A DNA stretch of 5,129 nt, taken from assembly GCA_000715605.1 (NCBI GenBank), contig KL568624.1, forward strand, positions 30,351 through 35,479, in the 5' to 3' direction. The stretch comes from Streptomyces speibonae. Lineage in GTDB: Bacteria; Actinomycetota; Actinomycetes; Streptomycetales; Streptomycetaceae. Position 1 is the stretch's first letter; each line of letters starts with the position of its first letter. The notes under the pieces were generated by a model. That model saw only the letters and a list, made by a program, of their open reading frames with translations, was not told the DNA's origin and ran no database searches. This document shows, one piece after another, positions 1-5,129 of the stretch. The translations under genes were made by a program, and so were the position numbers.

Positions 1-3000
1 GCTTCGCGCTCGTCAGCCGGATCCAGCGCGCGTCCTCGCTGGTCAGCGCGCCGTCCTGCACCTTGATGGAACCGGTGCGGGAGGCGAGGAGCTGGGTGGA
101 GGCGGCGGCCTCGGAGCCGTCCCAGACCACGGTGTCGCGGTCGATCCAGACCGCCTTGGAGGTGGCGAGGTCGAGGGCGGCCGCGGAGCCCGCGGGCTGC
201 GGCAGCAGGTACTTCTCCTGGCCGTTCAACAGCCACACCTCGTGGCCGTTGGCCTTGAGGTCCAGCGACTGGTCGGACGGGAGGTCCTTCTCGTCGCCCT
301 TGTGGATGATGTAGCTGAGGCTGGTGGCACCCTCGGCGAGCGGCACCTCGAAGACAGCGCCATAGGCATCAGTCTCCACCGGCTGAAGGGGCTTCGACCA
401 GTCGGTGGGGTCCGCGGCGCCGGTCCAGGTGTGCAGGCCCCAGCCGTCGTAGTTCCCGTCGGCGCGGTGGTAGTGGAGCACCGCCTTGGCCGGGTCCGGG
501 GCCGGGTACTCGGGCCGTTCGGTGGTGACGGTCTCCTCGCCCTGCTCGATCCAGATCTCACCGGTGGTGGTGAGGTCGATCGTGCGGTCGGCGGCGACGT
601 CCTTGGTGCCCTCCTTGTCGATGACGAGGAAGCCGAGGTCGGACGCGCCCGGCTTGAGCTTGACGTAGGCGAAGGCGCCGTAGGCGTCCCGGCCGGTGAA
701 GGGGTGGCTGTCCGGCCATTCGGTGGCCTCGCCGTCCGCGAGGTCGCCCCAGGCGTACAGGCCCCAGTCGTCGTAGTCACCGTCCGTGCGCTGGTAGTGG
801 ACGATCGCGTAGTCGCGGGAGGCCGCGGTGGGCGGCTGCGGCGCGGGCGGGGTGCCGGTGGCGGAGGCGGCCAGGGCGCTCGCGGTGCGGCCGGCCGAGT
901 CGGTCACGACGGCCTTGTAGCGCAGGGCGGTGCCGGCGGGGACGTCCTCGCCGATGGTGTGGGTGACCTTGTAGGGGGCGTGGTCGGCGGAGCCGAGCGT
1001 CTGCCACTTCCCGTTGCCGGTCTGGGCGGCGAAGACCACCCGGTTGAGCCGGCCGCCCTGGACGTCGGCGGTGACCTCGACGGTGCCGGTGGCGCCCGCC
1101 TCGGGTGCCTTCAGGGTGATCGCGGGCTTCGTGGCGGGCTCGGCGAGCGGTCCCGCGGCCTTGAGGACGATGGCGCGGCCGGCCGGGACGGAGACGGTGA
1201 TCTTCTTGTCCGCGTCGCTGCGCACGGTCGCGTCGGTGCCGTGGATGCCCGTGAACGTCATCCGGGCGGAGCCGGTCGCGAAGGTGGCCTCACGGGCCTC
1301 GTCGGCGTTGTTGAAGGCGACCACGTACTCGGTGGTGTCCTTGCCGGTGCCGGTGCGGGAGAAGGCGTAGACGCCCGCGCCGTCGGCGGCGTACCGCTCC
1401 TGCTGGATGCCGTCGGTGAGGGCCGGGTGCGCCTTGCGGAGCCCGGCCAGGGCGCTGATCTGCCGGTAGAGCGGCGCCTGGGTGTCGTAGGTGTCCTCGG
1501 CGTGCGTGCGGTCGGTGCCGATGAGGTCGTCGTCGAGGTAGTCGGCGGTGCGCGAGGCGAACAGGGTCTGGCGGGCGTCCTTGTCGCCGCCGGCGCCGGT
1601 GAAGCCCTGCTCGTCGCCGTAGTAGACGACCGGGTTGCCGCGGCTGAGGAACATCAGCTCGTTGGCGAGCATGTCCTTCTTCAGCAGTTCGGCGTCGGAG
1701 GCGTCGGGGTTGTCCTGCTTCAGGAACGTCCCGATGCGGCCCATGTCGTGGTTGCCGAGGAAGGTGACCTGCTCGTAGGCGTTGGCCTTGTCGGTCGTGT
1801 ACTTGTAGTCGTCGGCGAAGACCGAGGCCAGCTTCTTCGCGCTGCCGCCCTGGGAGGCGTACTGGCGGGCCGCTTCCTGGAAGGGGAAGTCGAGCGTGGC
1901 GTCGAGGCGGCCCTCGGTGACGTAGGGGGCGGTGACGTCCGTGTCGGCGGAGTACACCTCGCCGAACATGAAGAAGTCGTCCCGGCCCTTCTTGGCCGCG
2001 TAGGCGTCCAGGGCGGTGGCCCACTGGGTCCAGAACTCCATGTTGACGTGCTTCACGGTGTCGATCCGGAAGCCGTCGATGTCGAAGTCCTTCACCCACC
2101 GCTGGTAGATCTTCTCCATGCCGCTGACGACCTCGGGACGCTCGGTCCACAGGTCGTCGAGCCCGGAGAAGTCGCCGTACTCGGCGGACTCGCCGGCGAA
2201 GGTGGAGTCACCCCGGTTGTGGTACATCTCCGGGTCGTTGAGCCAGGAGGGGACCTTGATCCGCTTCTTGGCTGCCGGTACGACCGGGGTGCGCGGGAAC
2301 GAACCGGCGTCCACGCGCGGGAACCCGCGGCGGCCGTCGGCGTAGTCGGCGTCGTCGAAGGGCACGCCGTCCTTCGTCAGGTACGGGAAGGCGCCCTTGG
2401 AGAGGTAGTCATAGGACTTCTCCTTGTAGTCGACGACGTCGGCGGTGTGGTTGGTGATGACGTCGAAGAAGACCTTCATGCCCTTGGCGTGGGCCTTGTC
2501 GATGAGGTTCTCGAGGTCCTTGTTGGTGCCGAAGTGCGGGTCGACCTGGGTGAAGTCGGTGATCCAGTACCCGTGGTAGCCGGCGGAGGCGTCCTTGCCG
2601 GTGCCCTGCACGGGCTGGTTCTTGAAGATCGGCGCCATCCAGATGGCGGTGGTGCCGAGTCCCTTGATGTAGTCGAGCCGCTTCGTCAGGCCCTTGAGGT
2701 CGCCGCCCTGGTAGAAGCCCTTGTCGGTGGGGTCGTACCCGGTGGTGAGGCGGGAACCGGTCAGTCCGCCGCGGTCGTTGCGGGTGTCGCCGTTGGCGAA
2801 ACGGTCCGGCAGGACGAAGTAGAACTGCTCGCGGGTCAGGTCGTGCCGCGCGGGGGACTTGGCGAGCTTCGCGTCCGAGGGGGGCGCGGGGGGTGTGCCG
2901 GCGGTGGCGGCGAGCGGCTGTACCAGGGCGGCGGCGAGTGCGGCCACGGTGACCGCGGCGACGCGTCGCCCCCGCGCGGTGCGGCGCCCCGGGGGCGCGG

Positions 3001-3016
3001 GCCATCTGGGTATCAA
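1..3016 (-). CDS. pulA: Secreted bifunctional alpha-amylase/pullulanase-type enzyme, 3' end outside window
   Basis: This large extracellular GH13 enzyme is predicted to cut alpha-1,4 bonds with its N-terminal module and alpha-1,6 branches with a C-terminal module beginning at the window edge. About 1005 codons are visible without a stop. Residues 1-39 form a signal peptide with arginines followed by an alanine/valine-rich core and ATA before the likely cleavage site. The amylase module starts near FYFVLPDRF (65-73) and carries DVITNH (185-190), GFRIDTVKH (nucleophile D319), FGEVYS (acid E353), FLGNHD (D424) and YYGDEQG (465-471). An Ig/Fn3-like segment (about 627-727) and two PUD domains (about 735-828 and 845-935) follow. 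From residue ~946 the sequence resembles the N-terminal region of pullulanases (VWIDRDTVVW). The TTG at 3016 is preferred because AAGGAG lies 9 nt upstream; in-frame ATG at 3046 is the alternative. From memory, Streptomyces homologues reach about 1800 aa. No TTA codon occurs. The symbol follows pullulanase naming and is tentative. Confidence 0.9.
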   Translation of the reverse strand, partial: MIPRWPAPPGRRTARGRRVAAVTVAALAAALVQPLAATAGTPPAPPSDAKLAKSPARHDLTREQFYFVLPDRFANGDTRNDRGGLTGSRLTTGYDPTDKGFYQGGDLKGLTKRLDYIKGLGTTAIWMAPIFKNQPVQGTGKDASAGYHGYWITDFTQVDPHFGTNKDLENLIDKAHAKGMKVFFDVITNHTADVVDYKEKSYDYLSKGAFPYLTKDGVPFDDADYADGRRGFPRVDAGSFPRTPVVPAAKKRIKVPSWLNDPEMYHNRGDSTFAGESAEYGDFSGLDDLWTERPEVVSGMEKIYQRWVKDFDIDGFRIDTVKHVNMEFWTQWATALDAYAAKKGRDDFFMFGEVYSADTDVTAPYVTEGRLDATLDFPFQEAARQYASQGGSAKKLASVFADDYKYTTDKANAYEQVTFLGNHDMGRIGTFLKQDNPDASDAELLKKDMLANELMFLSRGNPVVYYGDEQGFTGAGGDKDARQTLFASRTADYLDDDLIGTDRTHAEDTYDTQAPLYRQISALAGLRKAHPALTDGIQQERYAADGAGVYAFSRTGTGKDTTEYVVAFNNADEAREATFATGSARMTFTGIHGTDATVRSDADKKITVSVPAGRAIVLKAAGPLAEPATKPAITLKAPEAGATGTVEVTADVQGGRLNRVVFAAQTGNGKWQTLGSADHAPYKVTHTIGEDVPAGTALRYKAVVTDSAGRTASALAASATGTPPAPQPPTAASRDYAIVHYQRTDGDYDDWGLYAWGDLADGEATEWPDSHPFTGRDAYGAFAYVKLKPGASDLGFLVIDKEGTKDVAADRTIDLTTTGEIWIEQGEETVTTERPEYPAPDPAKAVLHYHRADGNYDGWGLHTWTGAADPTDWSKPLQPVETDAYGAVFEVPLAEGATSLSYIIHKGDEKDLPSDQSLDLKANGHEVWLLNGQEKYLLPQPAGSAAALDLATSKAVWIDRDTVVWDGSEAAASTQLLASRTGSIKVQDGALTSEDARWIRLTSAK
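212..814 (-). repeat. Two tandem pullulanase-associated (PUD/CBM41-like) domains
   Basis: Residues ~735-828 (PUD1, bases 533-814) and ~845-935 (PUD2, bases 212-484) of the large enzyme are diverged copies of one domain. Their first 20 residues (AIVHYQRTDGDYDDWGLYAW and AVLHYHRADGNYDGWGLHTW) match at 12 positions. Both then have a DAYGA block, an hydrophobic strand region, a short loop with KD, a D-x-x-(I/L)-DL stretch and a closing (I/V)W strand. The WGL...W pattern is typical of PUD-type modules, which bind alpha-glucans in other pullulanases. A proline-rich linker (about residues 831-844) separates the copies. Glucan binding here is inferred, not shown. Confidence 0.8.
836..1138 (-). other. 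Ig/Fn3-like linker domain within the large enzyme
   Basis: Residues ~627-727 lie between the amylase module's C-terminal beta domain and the first PUD domain. The segment has alternating hydrophobic beta-strand-like stretches (VEVTADV, VVFAAQ, LRYKAVVTDSAG) and ends in a Pro/Ala-rich linker. The YKAVVTDSAGRT pattern is typical of Ig- or fibronectin III-like domains in secreted bacterial glycosidases. It most likely spaces the two enzymatic halves; carbohydrate binding cannot be excluded. The exact fold is not determinable by eye. Confidence 0.5.
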
Positions 3017-3025
3017 GGCAGTGAA

Positions 3026-3031
3026 CTCCTT
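3026..3031 (-). promoter_or_regulatory. Ribosome binding site deciding a TTG start
   Basis: AAGGAG on the minus strand is followed by a 9-nt spacer and TTG at 3016-3014. This is a near-ideal Shine-Dalgarno arrangement and is the reason for preferring TTG. The in-frame ATG at 3046 has only a weak GGA close upstream. If ATG were used, this AAGGAG would encode Lys-Glu in the signal peptide's n-region. Confidence 0.65.
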
Positions 3032-3069
3032 GCGCTTACGGCTCATTGGGTCCGACCCCACGCCACAGT

Positions 3070-3089
3070 GGTGGCCTGTTTCGGCCACC
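3070..3089 (-). other. Hairpin in the leader of the large enzyme's mRNA
   Basis: GGTGGCC and GGCCACC form a perfect 7-bp stem around a 6-nt loop. It lies between the candidate promoter (-10 at 3114-3109) and the ribosome binding site (3031-3026), so it would be in the 5' untranslated leader. It could stabilise the transcript or be chance in GC-rich DNA. No T-tract follows, so a terminator role is not supported. Confidence 0.35.
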
Positions 3090-3108
3090 TCACCGGAGCG
3101 TCGGCGTG

Positions 3109-3138
3109 ACCGTATCGCCGTTGAAAGCTTTACAGCAA
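3109..3138 (-). promoter_or_regulatory. Candidate promoter of the large enzyme gene
   Basis: On the minus strand, TTGCTG (3138-3133) and TACGGT (3114-3109) are separated by 18 nt. They fit the vegetative Streptomyces promoter pattern (TTGACr and TAgrrT). Transcription would begin near 3102, giving a leader of about 85 nt. The spacer contains AAAGCTTTC, an element echoed upstream of the alpha-amylase gene, so a repressor there could block RNA polymerase. The start site is inferred from sequence alone. Confidence 0.45.
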
Positions 3139-3169
3139 GGGTTACGAAAGCAACGGTAAGGACTTGCAG
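3123..3169. promoter_or_regulatory. Candidate operator elements upstream of the large enzyme gene
   Basis: The stretch contains GAAAGCTTT (3123-3131), CAGCAAG (3133-3139) and CTTGCAG (3163-3169). GAAAGCTT and CTTGCAG occur again directly upstream of the alpha-amylase gene. CTTGC/GCAAG half-sites are reminiscent of targets of LacI-family sugar regulators. Streptomyces amylase genes are known to be controlled by such a regulator (MalR/Reg1). Assignment to that protein is inference, because the regulator gene is not in the window. Confidence 0.35.
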
Positions 3170-3175
3170 TGAGCG

Positions 3176-3215
3176 GCGCCCCGCGCCGCCGCCCGTGAAC
3201 GGCGGCGCGGGGCGC
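3176..3215 (-). terminator. GC-rich hairpin downstream of the alpha-amylase gene
   Basis: GCGCCCCGCGCCGCCG (3176-3191) and its exact reverse complement (3200-3215) form a perfect 16-bp stem with an 8-nt loop. It begins 6 nt past the alpha-amylase stop codon. There is no T-run, as is common for actinobacterial terminators. It probably ends the alpha-amylase transcript and shields the downstream promoter from read-through, making the two secreted-enzyme genes separate transcription units. The stem is symmetric, so it could work on either strand. Confidence 0.75.
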
Positions 3216-3221
3216 GCGCGT

Positions 3222-4595
3222 TCAGCAGCCGGACTTGCCCGCGTACACCGCGAGGGCGGTGTTGGAGCCCAGGGTGGCGGTCAGCCGGCCCGAGCCGTCC
3301 ACCGTCACCGGGGTGTTGTTCTGGACGTCGCAGTACGTGCCCGCCGGGAGGGAGGTCTGGTAGGTGCGGGTCAGCGATCCGGACTCGTGGTTGATGGCCA
3401 CGAAACCCTTGCTGCCGCGTCCGAAGGCGATGGCGTCGCCGCCGTTGTCCCACCAGTCGGTGACCGCCTGCCCCCGGGTCGCGTTGCGGAAGGCGACCAT
3501 GGACTTGATCTCCGGCCAGGCGTGCTGGCACTTCCAGCCGCTCTGCCAGCAGGCGTCGACCCGGCCCCCGTTGGGCGGCCCGGCGTCGTGGTCCGACCAC
3601 TCGTAGCCGGAGTTGACGTCCGGGGCGCCGTAGGGCCAGGCCAGCATGAAGACGTTGGCCAGGGTGTAGTTGGCGTTGTCCTTGTAGGACAGCGTGCTGC
3701 CGTTGCGCTCGGTGTCGTGGTTGTCGACGAAGACCCCGGCGACGGAGCTGTTCATGTAGCCCCAGCCCTCGCCGTAGTTCTTCAGGTAGGCGAGGTTCTC
3801 GTTGTTGAAGACCCGCTTGAGGTCGTAGGCGTAGCGGAACTCCTGGACGTCGCCGTTGCCGGTGTACTCGGTCGGCTGGACGGCTTCTCCGGCGCCGTGG
3901 ATGACCTCCTGCTTCCAGTACACGCCGGGGTTGGTCAGCCGGGACTTGATCTGGGCCAGGTCGGCCGCCGGCATGTGCTTGGCCGCGTCGACGCGGAAGC
4001 CGTCCACACCGAGCGAGAGCAGGTCGTTCAGATACCCGGCGATGGCTCCGCGGACGTAGTCCTCGCCTGTGTCGAGGTCGGCGAGGCCGACCAGTTCGCA
4101 GTTCTGGACGTTCCAGCGGTCCCGGTAGTCGGTGATCTGCGCGGTGCAGTTGTCGAAGTCGAAGGAGGAGTACAGGCCGGGGTAGTCGTACTTGGAGTAC
4201 GACGAGCCGCCGGTGCCGGTGCCGCTGCCCGCGGACATGTGGTTGATCACCGCGTCGGCGACGACCTTGACGCCGGCCGCGTGGCAGGTGTCGACCATGT
4301 TCTTGAACGCGGCGCGGTCGCCGAGCCGGCCGGCGATCCGGTAGCTCACCGGCTGGTACGAGGTCCACCACTGCCCGCCCTGTATGTGCTCGGCGGGCGG
4401 GGAGACCTGGACGTATCCGTAGCCCGCGGGACCGAGGGTGGTGGTGCACTCGCGGGCGACGGAGGCGAAGTTCCACTCGAACAGGACGGCGGTGACGTCC
4501 TTGGCGCCCGGCGGGGAGGCCTCCGCTCCAGTCGGGGCCATGACAATGGAGGCGGCCGCGAGGGCGACGGCCCCGGAGAGGGTTCTGCGTGCCAT
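3222..4595 (-). CDS. aml: Secreted alpha-amylase (GH13), complete, no starch-binding domain
   Basis: This 457-aa enzyme hydrolyses internal alpha-1,4-glucosidic bonds of starch outside the cell. A signal peptide (1 to ~26) has MARR, a hydrophobic alanine-rich core and cleavage likely after GAEA. The mature protein begins [17 protein letters not shown], typical of Streptomyces alpha-amylases related to animal ones. Conserved regions: DAVINH (114-119), GFRVDAAKH (nucleophile D203), KQEVIHG (acid E230) and FVDNHD (D294). A C-terminal beta domain follows and the protein ends at C457, so the CBM20 domain of longer homologues is absent. Eight cysteines (50, 104, 150, 166, 349, 356, 422, 457) could form four disulfides, fitting export. 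The animal chloride-binding arginine after region IV seems replaced by E332. The ATG is supported by GAAGAAGG 7 nt upstream. The gene has its own upstream regulatory region and downstream hairpin, so it is probably monocistronic. Confidence 0.97.
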   Translation of the reverse strand: MARRTLSGAVALAAASIVMAPTGAEASPPGAKDVTAVLFEWNFASVARECTTTLGPAGYGYVQVSPPAEHIQGGQWWTSYQPVSYRIAGRLGDRAAFKNMVDTCHAAGVKVVADAVINHMSAGSGTGTGGSSYSKYDYPGLYSSFDFDNCTAQITDYRDRWNVQNCELVGLADLDTGEDYVRGAIAGYLNDLLSLGVDGFRVDAAKHMPAADLAQIKSRLTNPGVYWKQEVIHGAGEAVQPTEYTGNGDVQEFRYAYDLKRVFNNENLAYLKNYGEGWGYMNSSVAGVFVDNHDTERNGSTLSYKDNANYTLANVFMLAWPYGAPDVNSGYEWSDHDAGPPNGGRVDACWQSGWKCQHAWPEIKSMVAFRNATRGQAVTDWWDNGGDAIAFGRGSKGFVAINHESGSLTRTYQTSLPAGTYCDVQNNTPVTVDGSGRLTATLGSNTALAVYAGKSGC

Positions 4596-4602
4596 GTGGG
4601 TG

Positions 4603-4610
4603 CCTTCTTC
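4603..4610 (-). promoter_or_regulatory. Ribosome binding site of the alpha-amylase gene
   Basis: GAAGAAGG on the minus strand lies 7 nt before the ATG at 4595. It supports this start, which also yields a well-formed signal peptide. An ATG at 4612 is in another frame that lacks coding character. Confidence 0.7.
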
Positions 4611-4647
4611 ATCGAAGGGTGTGGGGATACCGCCAGGTAAACGGAGT

Positions 4648-4685
4648 GAAGCTTCTTGCAGAAAGCTTCAACAACCTTGCGGCAA
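4648..4685. promoter_or_regulatory. Inverted-repeat operator cluster upstream of alpha-amylase
   Basis: GAAGCTT (4648-4654) and AAGCTTC (4663-4669) form a perfect 7-bp inverted repeat around an 8-nt centre containing CTTGCAG (4655-4661). Next to it, TTGCGGCAA (4677-4685) is a second perfect palindrome about a single central base. The two CTTGC starts (4655 and 4676) are 21 bp apart, about two helical turns, so proteins bound at both would face the same side. The cluster is 53 nt upstream of the ATG, where a promoter is expected. This suits a LacI-type repressor such as the maltose regulator; that identification is inferred. I could not fix -35 and -10 boxes with confidence. Confidence 0.55.
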
Positions 4686-4698
4686 CGCAGATGGTAGA

Positions 4699-4726
4699 GG
4701 CCCGCCGCCCGAAAGGGCAGCGGGCC
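4699..4726 (-). terminator. Hairpin terminator of the alpha-glucosidase transcript
   Basis: GGCCCGC (4699-4705) pairs with GCGGGCC (4720-4726). Inside it, GCCC (4707-4710) pairs with GGGC (4715-4718) around a 4-nt loop. In minus-strand RNA the remaining position is a U-G wobble, giving a continuous 12-bp stem; the plus-strand transcript would have an A-C mismatch. This asymmetry favours function on the minus strand. No T-tract follows, as usual in actinobacteria. It lies about 75 nt after the alpha-glucosidase stop. Confidence 0.65.
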
Positions 4727-4755
4727 GTGCCCACTTGTATGAAAAAAGTTGCGGA

Positions 4756-4810
4756 CCGAACCTCTCAGGCCGTGCCGAACCTCTCAGGCCATACCGAGCC
4801 TCAGGCCGTG
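4756..4810. repeat. Three-copy 19-bp tandem repeat over the alpha-glucosidase gene end
   Basis: CCGAACCTCTCAGGCC occurs at 4756-4771 and 4775-4790, each followed by a 3-nt variable tail (GTG, ATA), so the unit is 19 bp. A third copy at 4794-4810 (CCGAGCCTCAGGCCGTG) lacks two bases and has one substitution. That third copy contains the stop codon (4803-4801) and the last alanine codon of the alpha-glucosidase gene. The other two copies therefore look like duplications of the gene's tail. They show no strong hairpin; a regulatory role is not evident. Confidence 0.9.
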
Positions 4811-5129
4811 GTCCACCACACGGTGGTGTCCGCCGGGACCTCCGTGCCGCCGGCCGTCTCCGTCACCTCACCGCTGGCGAGCAGCACCCTCCCGTACGCC
4901 GGGACGGTCACCGCCTCCCCCGTGGTGTTGGCGACGCACACGAACTCCCCGCGCCGCAGGGCGAGCACGCCCTCGGGCGCCCGCAGCCACTCCACCGCGT
5001 CGCCCGCGCCCAGGTCGGGGTGGTCCCGGCGGACGGCGAGCGCGGAGCGGTACAGCTCCAGGGTCGAGCCCGGGTCGCCGGTCTGCGCCTCGATGCTCAG
5101 TTCGCCCCAGCCCTCCGGCTGCGGCAGGC
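4801..5129 (-). CDS. aglA: Alpha-glucosidase (GH13) C-terminal end, 5' part outside window
   Basis: The last ~108 codons of a gene entering from the right edge. The visible protein begins LPQPEGWGE and continues with a DPGSTLELYRSALAVRR helix, then WLRAPEGVLALRRGEFVCV and a short beta domain ending PADTTVWWTTA. The LPQP..W motif after the barrel, the LYR..L.LRR helix and the small C-terminal beta domain are features I recognise from actinobacterial GH13 alpha-glucosidases of the AglA type. These release glucose from maltose and maltodextrins in the cytoplasm. No catalytic residue lies in the visible part, so the related trehalose synthase or oligo-1,6-glucosidase families are not fully excluded. 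In Streptomyces such a gene commonly follows malEFG, so an importer operon may lie just outside. An in-frame ATG at 4995 is internal, since homology continues upstream of it. Confidence 0.85.
   Translation of the reverse strand, partial: LPQPEGWGELSIEAQTGDPGSTLELYRSALAVRRDHPDLGAGDAVEWLRAPEGVLALRRGEFVCVANTTGEAVTVPAYGRVLLASGEVTETAGGTEVPADTTVWWTTA

Noticed and set aside
2409..3005. Minus-strand frame starting at the ATG at 3005
   Set aside because: This ATG follows AAGGAG by about 20 nt, too far for a normal start, and its Arg/Pro/His-rich product lacks motifs. The overlapping frame gives a signal peptide and a GH13 domain.
242..3109. Plus-strand open frame of 955 codons
   Set aside because: It is antisense to the well-supported GH13 gene. 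The product is a low-complexity Gly/Val/Ala/Arg string without recognisable motifs, as expected when high-GC third positions suppress stops on the opposite strand.
3142..4476. Minus-strand open frame of 444 codons overlapping the alpha-amylase
   Set aside because: It is a frame shift of the alpha-amylase gene, is very rich in Arg/Pro/Gly, and reads through the terminator hairpin. The other frame contains all catalytic motifs.
2859..4640. Plus-strand open frame of 593 codons
   Set aside because: It runs antisense through the alpha-amylase gene and across both flanking control regions. Its composition is the same antisense shadow pattern.
4596..4650. Specific -35/-10 boxes for the alpha-amylase promoter
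   Set aside because: Several pairs (for example TTGTTG with CTTCAC, or GCTTCA with TATCCC) have acceptable spacing but poor consensus. None is clearly better, so I annotated only the repeat cluster.
4741..4750. A-rich run (GAAAAAAG) as the T-tract of the nearby hairpin terminator
   Set aside because: On the minus strand the T-run precedes the hairpin, so it cannot act as the terminator's U-tract for the alpha-glucosidase transcript. No plus-strand gene ends there.
3017..4800. Both spacers being exactly 205 nt as evidence that one was duplicated from the other
   Set aside because: The equal length depends on the TTG start choice, and the order and sequence of hairpins and motifs differ. Only short words are shared, so duplication of the whole spacer is not supported.

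Overview
The window looks like chromosomal DNA of a Streptomyces or close actinobacterial relative. It is GC-rich, its reading frames take G or C at almost every third codon position, and the complete alpha-amylase closely matches the short secreted Streptomyces amylases I remember (Streptomyces limosus type). All real genes lie on the minus strand and all act on starch, glycogen or the oligosaccharides derived from them.

In transcription order (high to low coordinates): (1) 5129-4801, the last ~108 codons of a cytoplasmic-type GH13 alpha-glucosidase (AglA-like), cut by the window edge. (2) 4800-4596, a 205-nt spacer with a 19-bp tandem repeat at the gene end, a terminator-like hairpin, a compact cluster of inverted repeats containing CTTGCAG and AAGCTT, and a ribosome binding site. 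(3) 4595-3222, a complete secreted alpha-amylase of 457 aa without a starch-binding domain. (4) 3221-3017, a second spacer with a 16-bp GC-rich hairpin, again CTTGCAG and AAGCTT elements, a plausible promoter, a leader hairpin and an AAGGAG ribosome binding site. (5) 3016-1, the first ~1005 codons of a very large secreted enzyme: signal peptide, complete GH13 amylase module with all catalytic residues, Ig/Fn3-like domain, two tandem pullulanase-associated (PUD) domains, and the beginning of a pullulanase-type module that continues outside the window.

Inferred working model: the two secreted enzymes cut alpha-1,4 and alpha-1,6 bonds in starch or glycogen outside the cell, an importer (not in the window) takes up the maltodextrins, and the alpha-glucosidase releases glucose inside. 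In Streptomyces such genes commonly neighbour the malR-malEFG maltose locus under a LacI-family repressor. The shared motifs in the two spacers fit co-regulation but do not prove it.

I see no phage, mobile element, CRISPR array, RNA gene or clearly new system. The long frames on the plus strand are GC-rich antisense shadows. The most notable items are the shared regulatory motifs, the tandem repeat that duplicates the alpha-glucosidase stop-codon region, the duplicated PUD domains, and the TTG/ATG start choice of the large enzyme.
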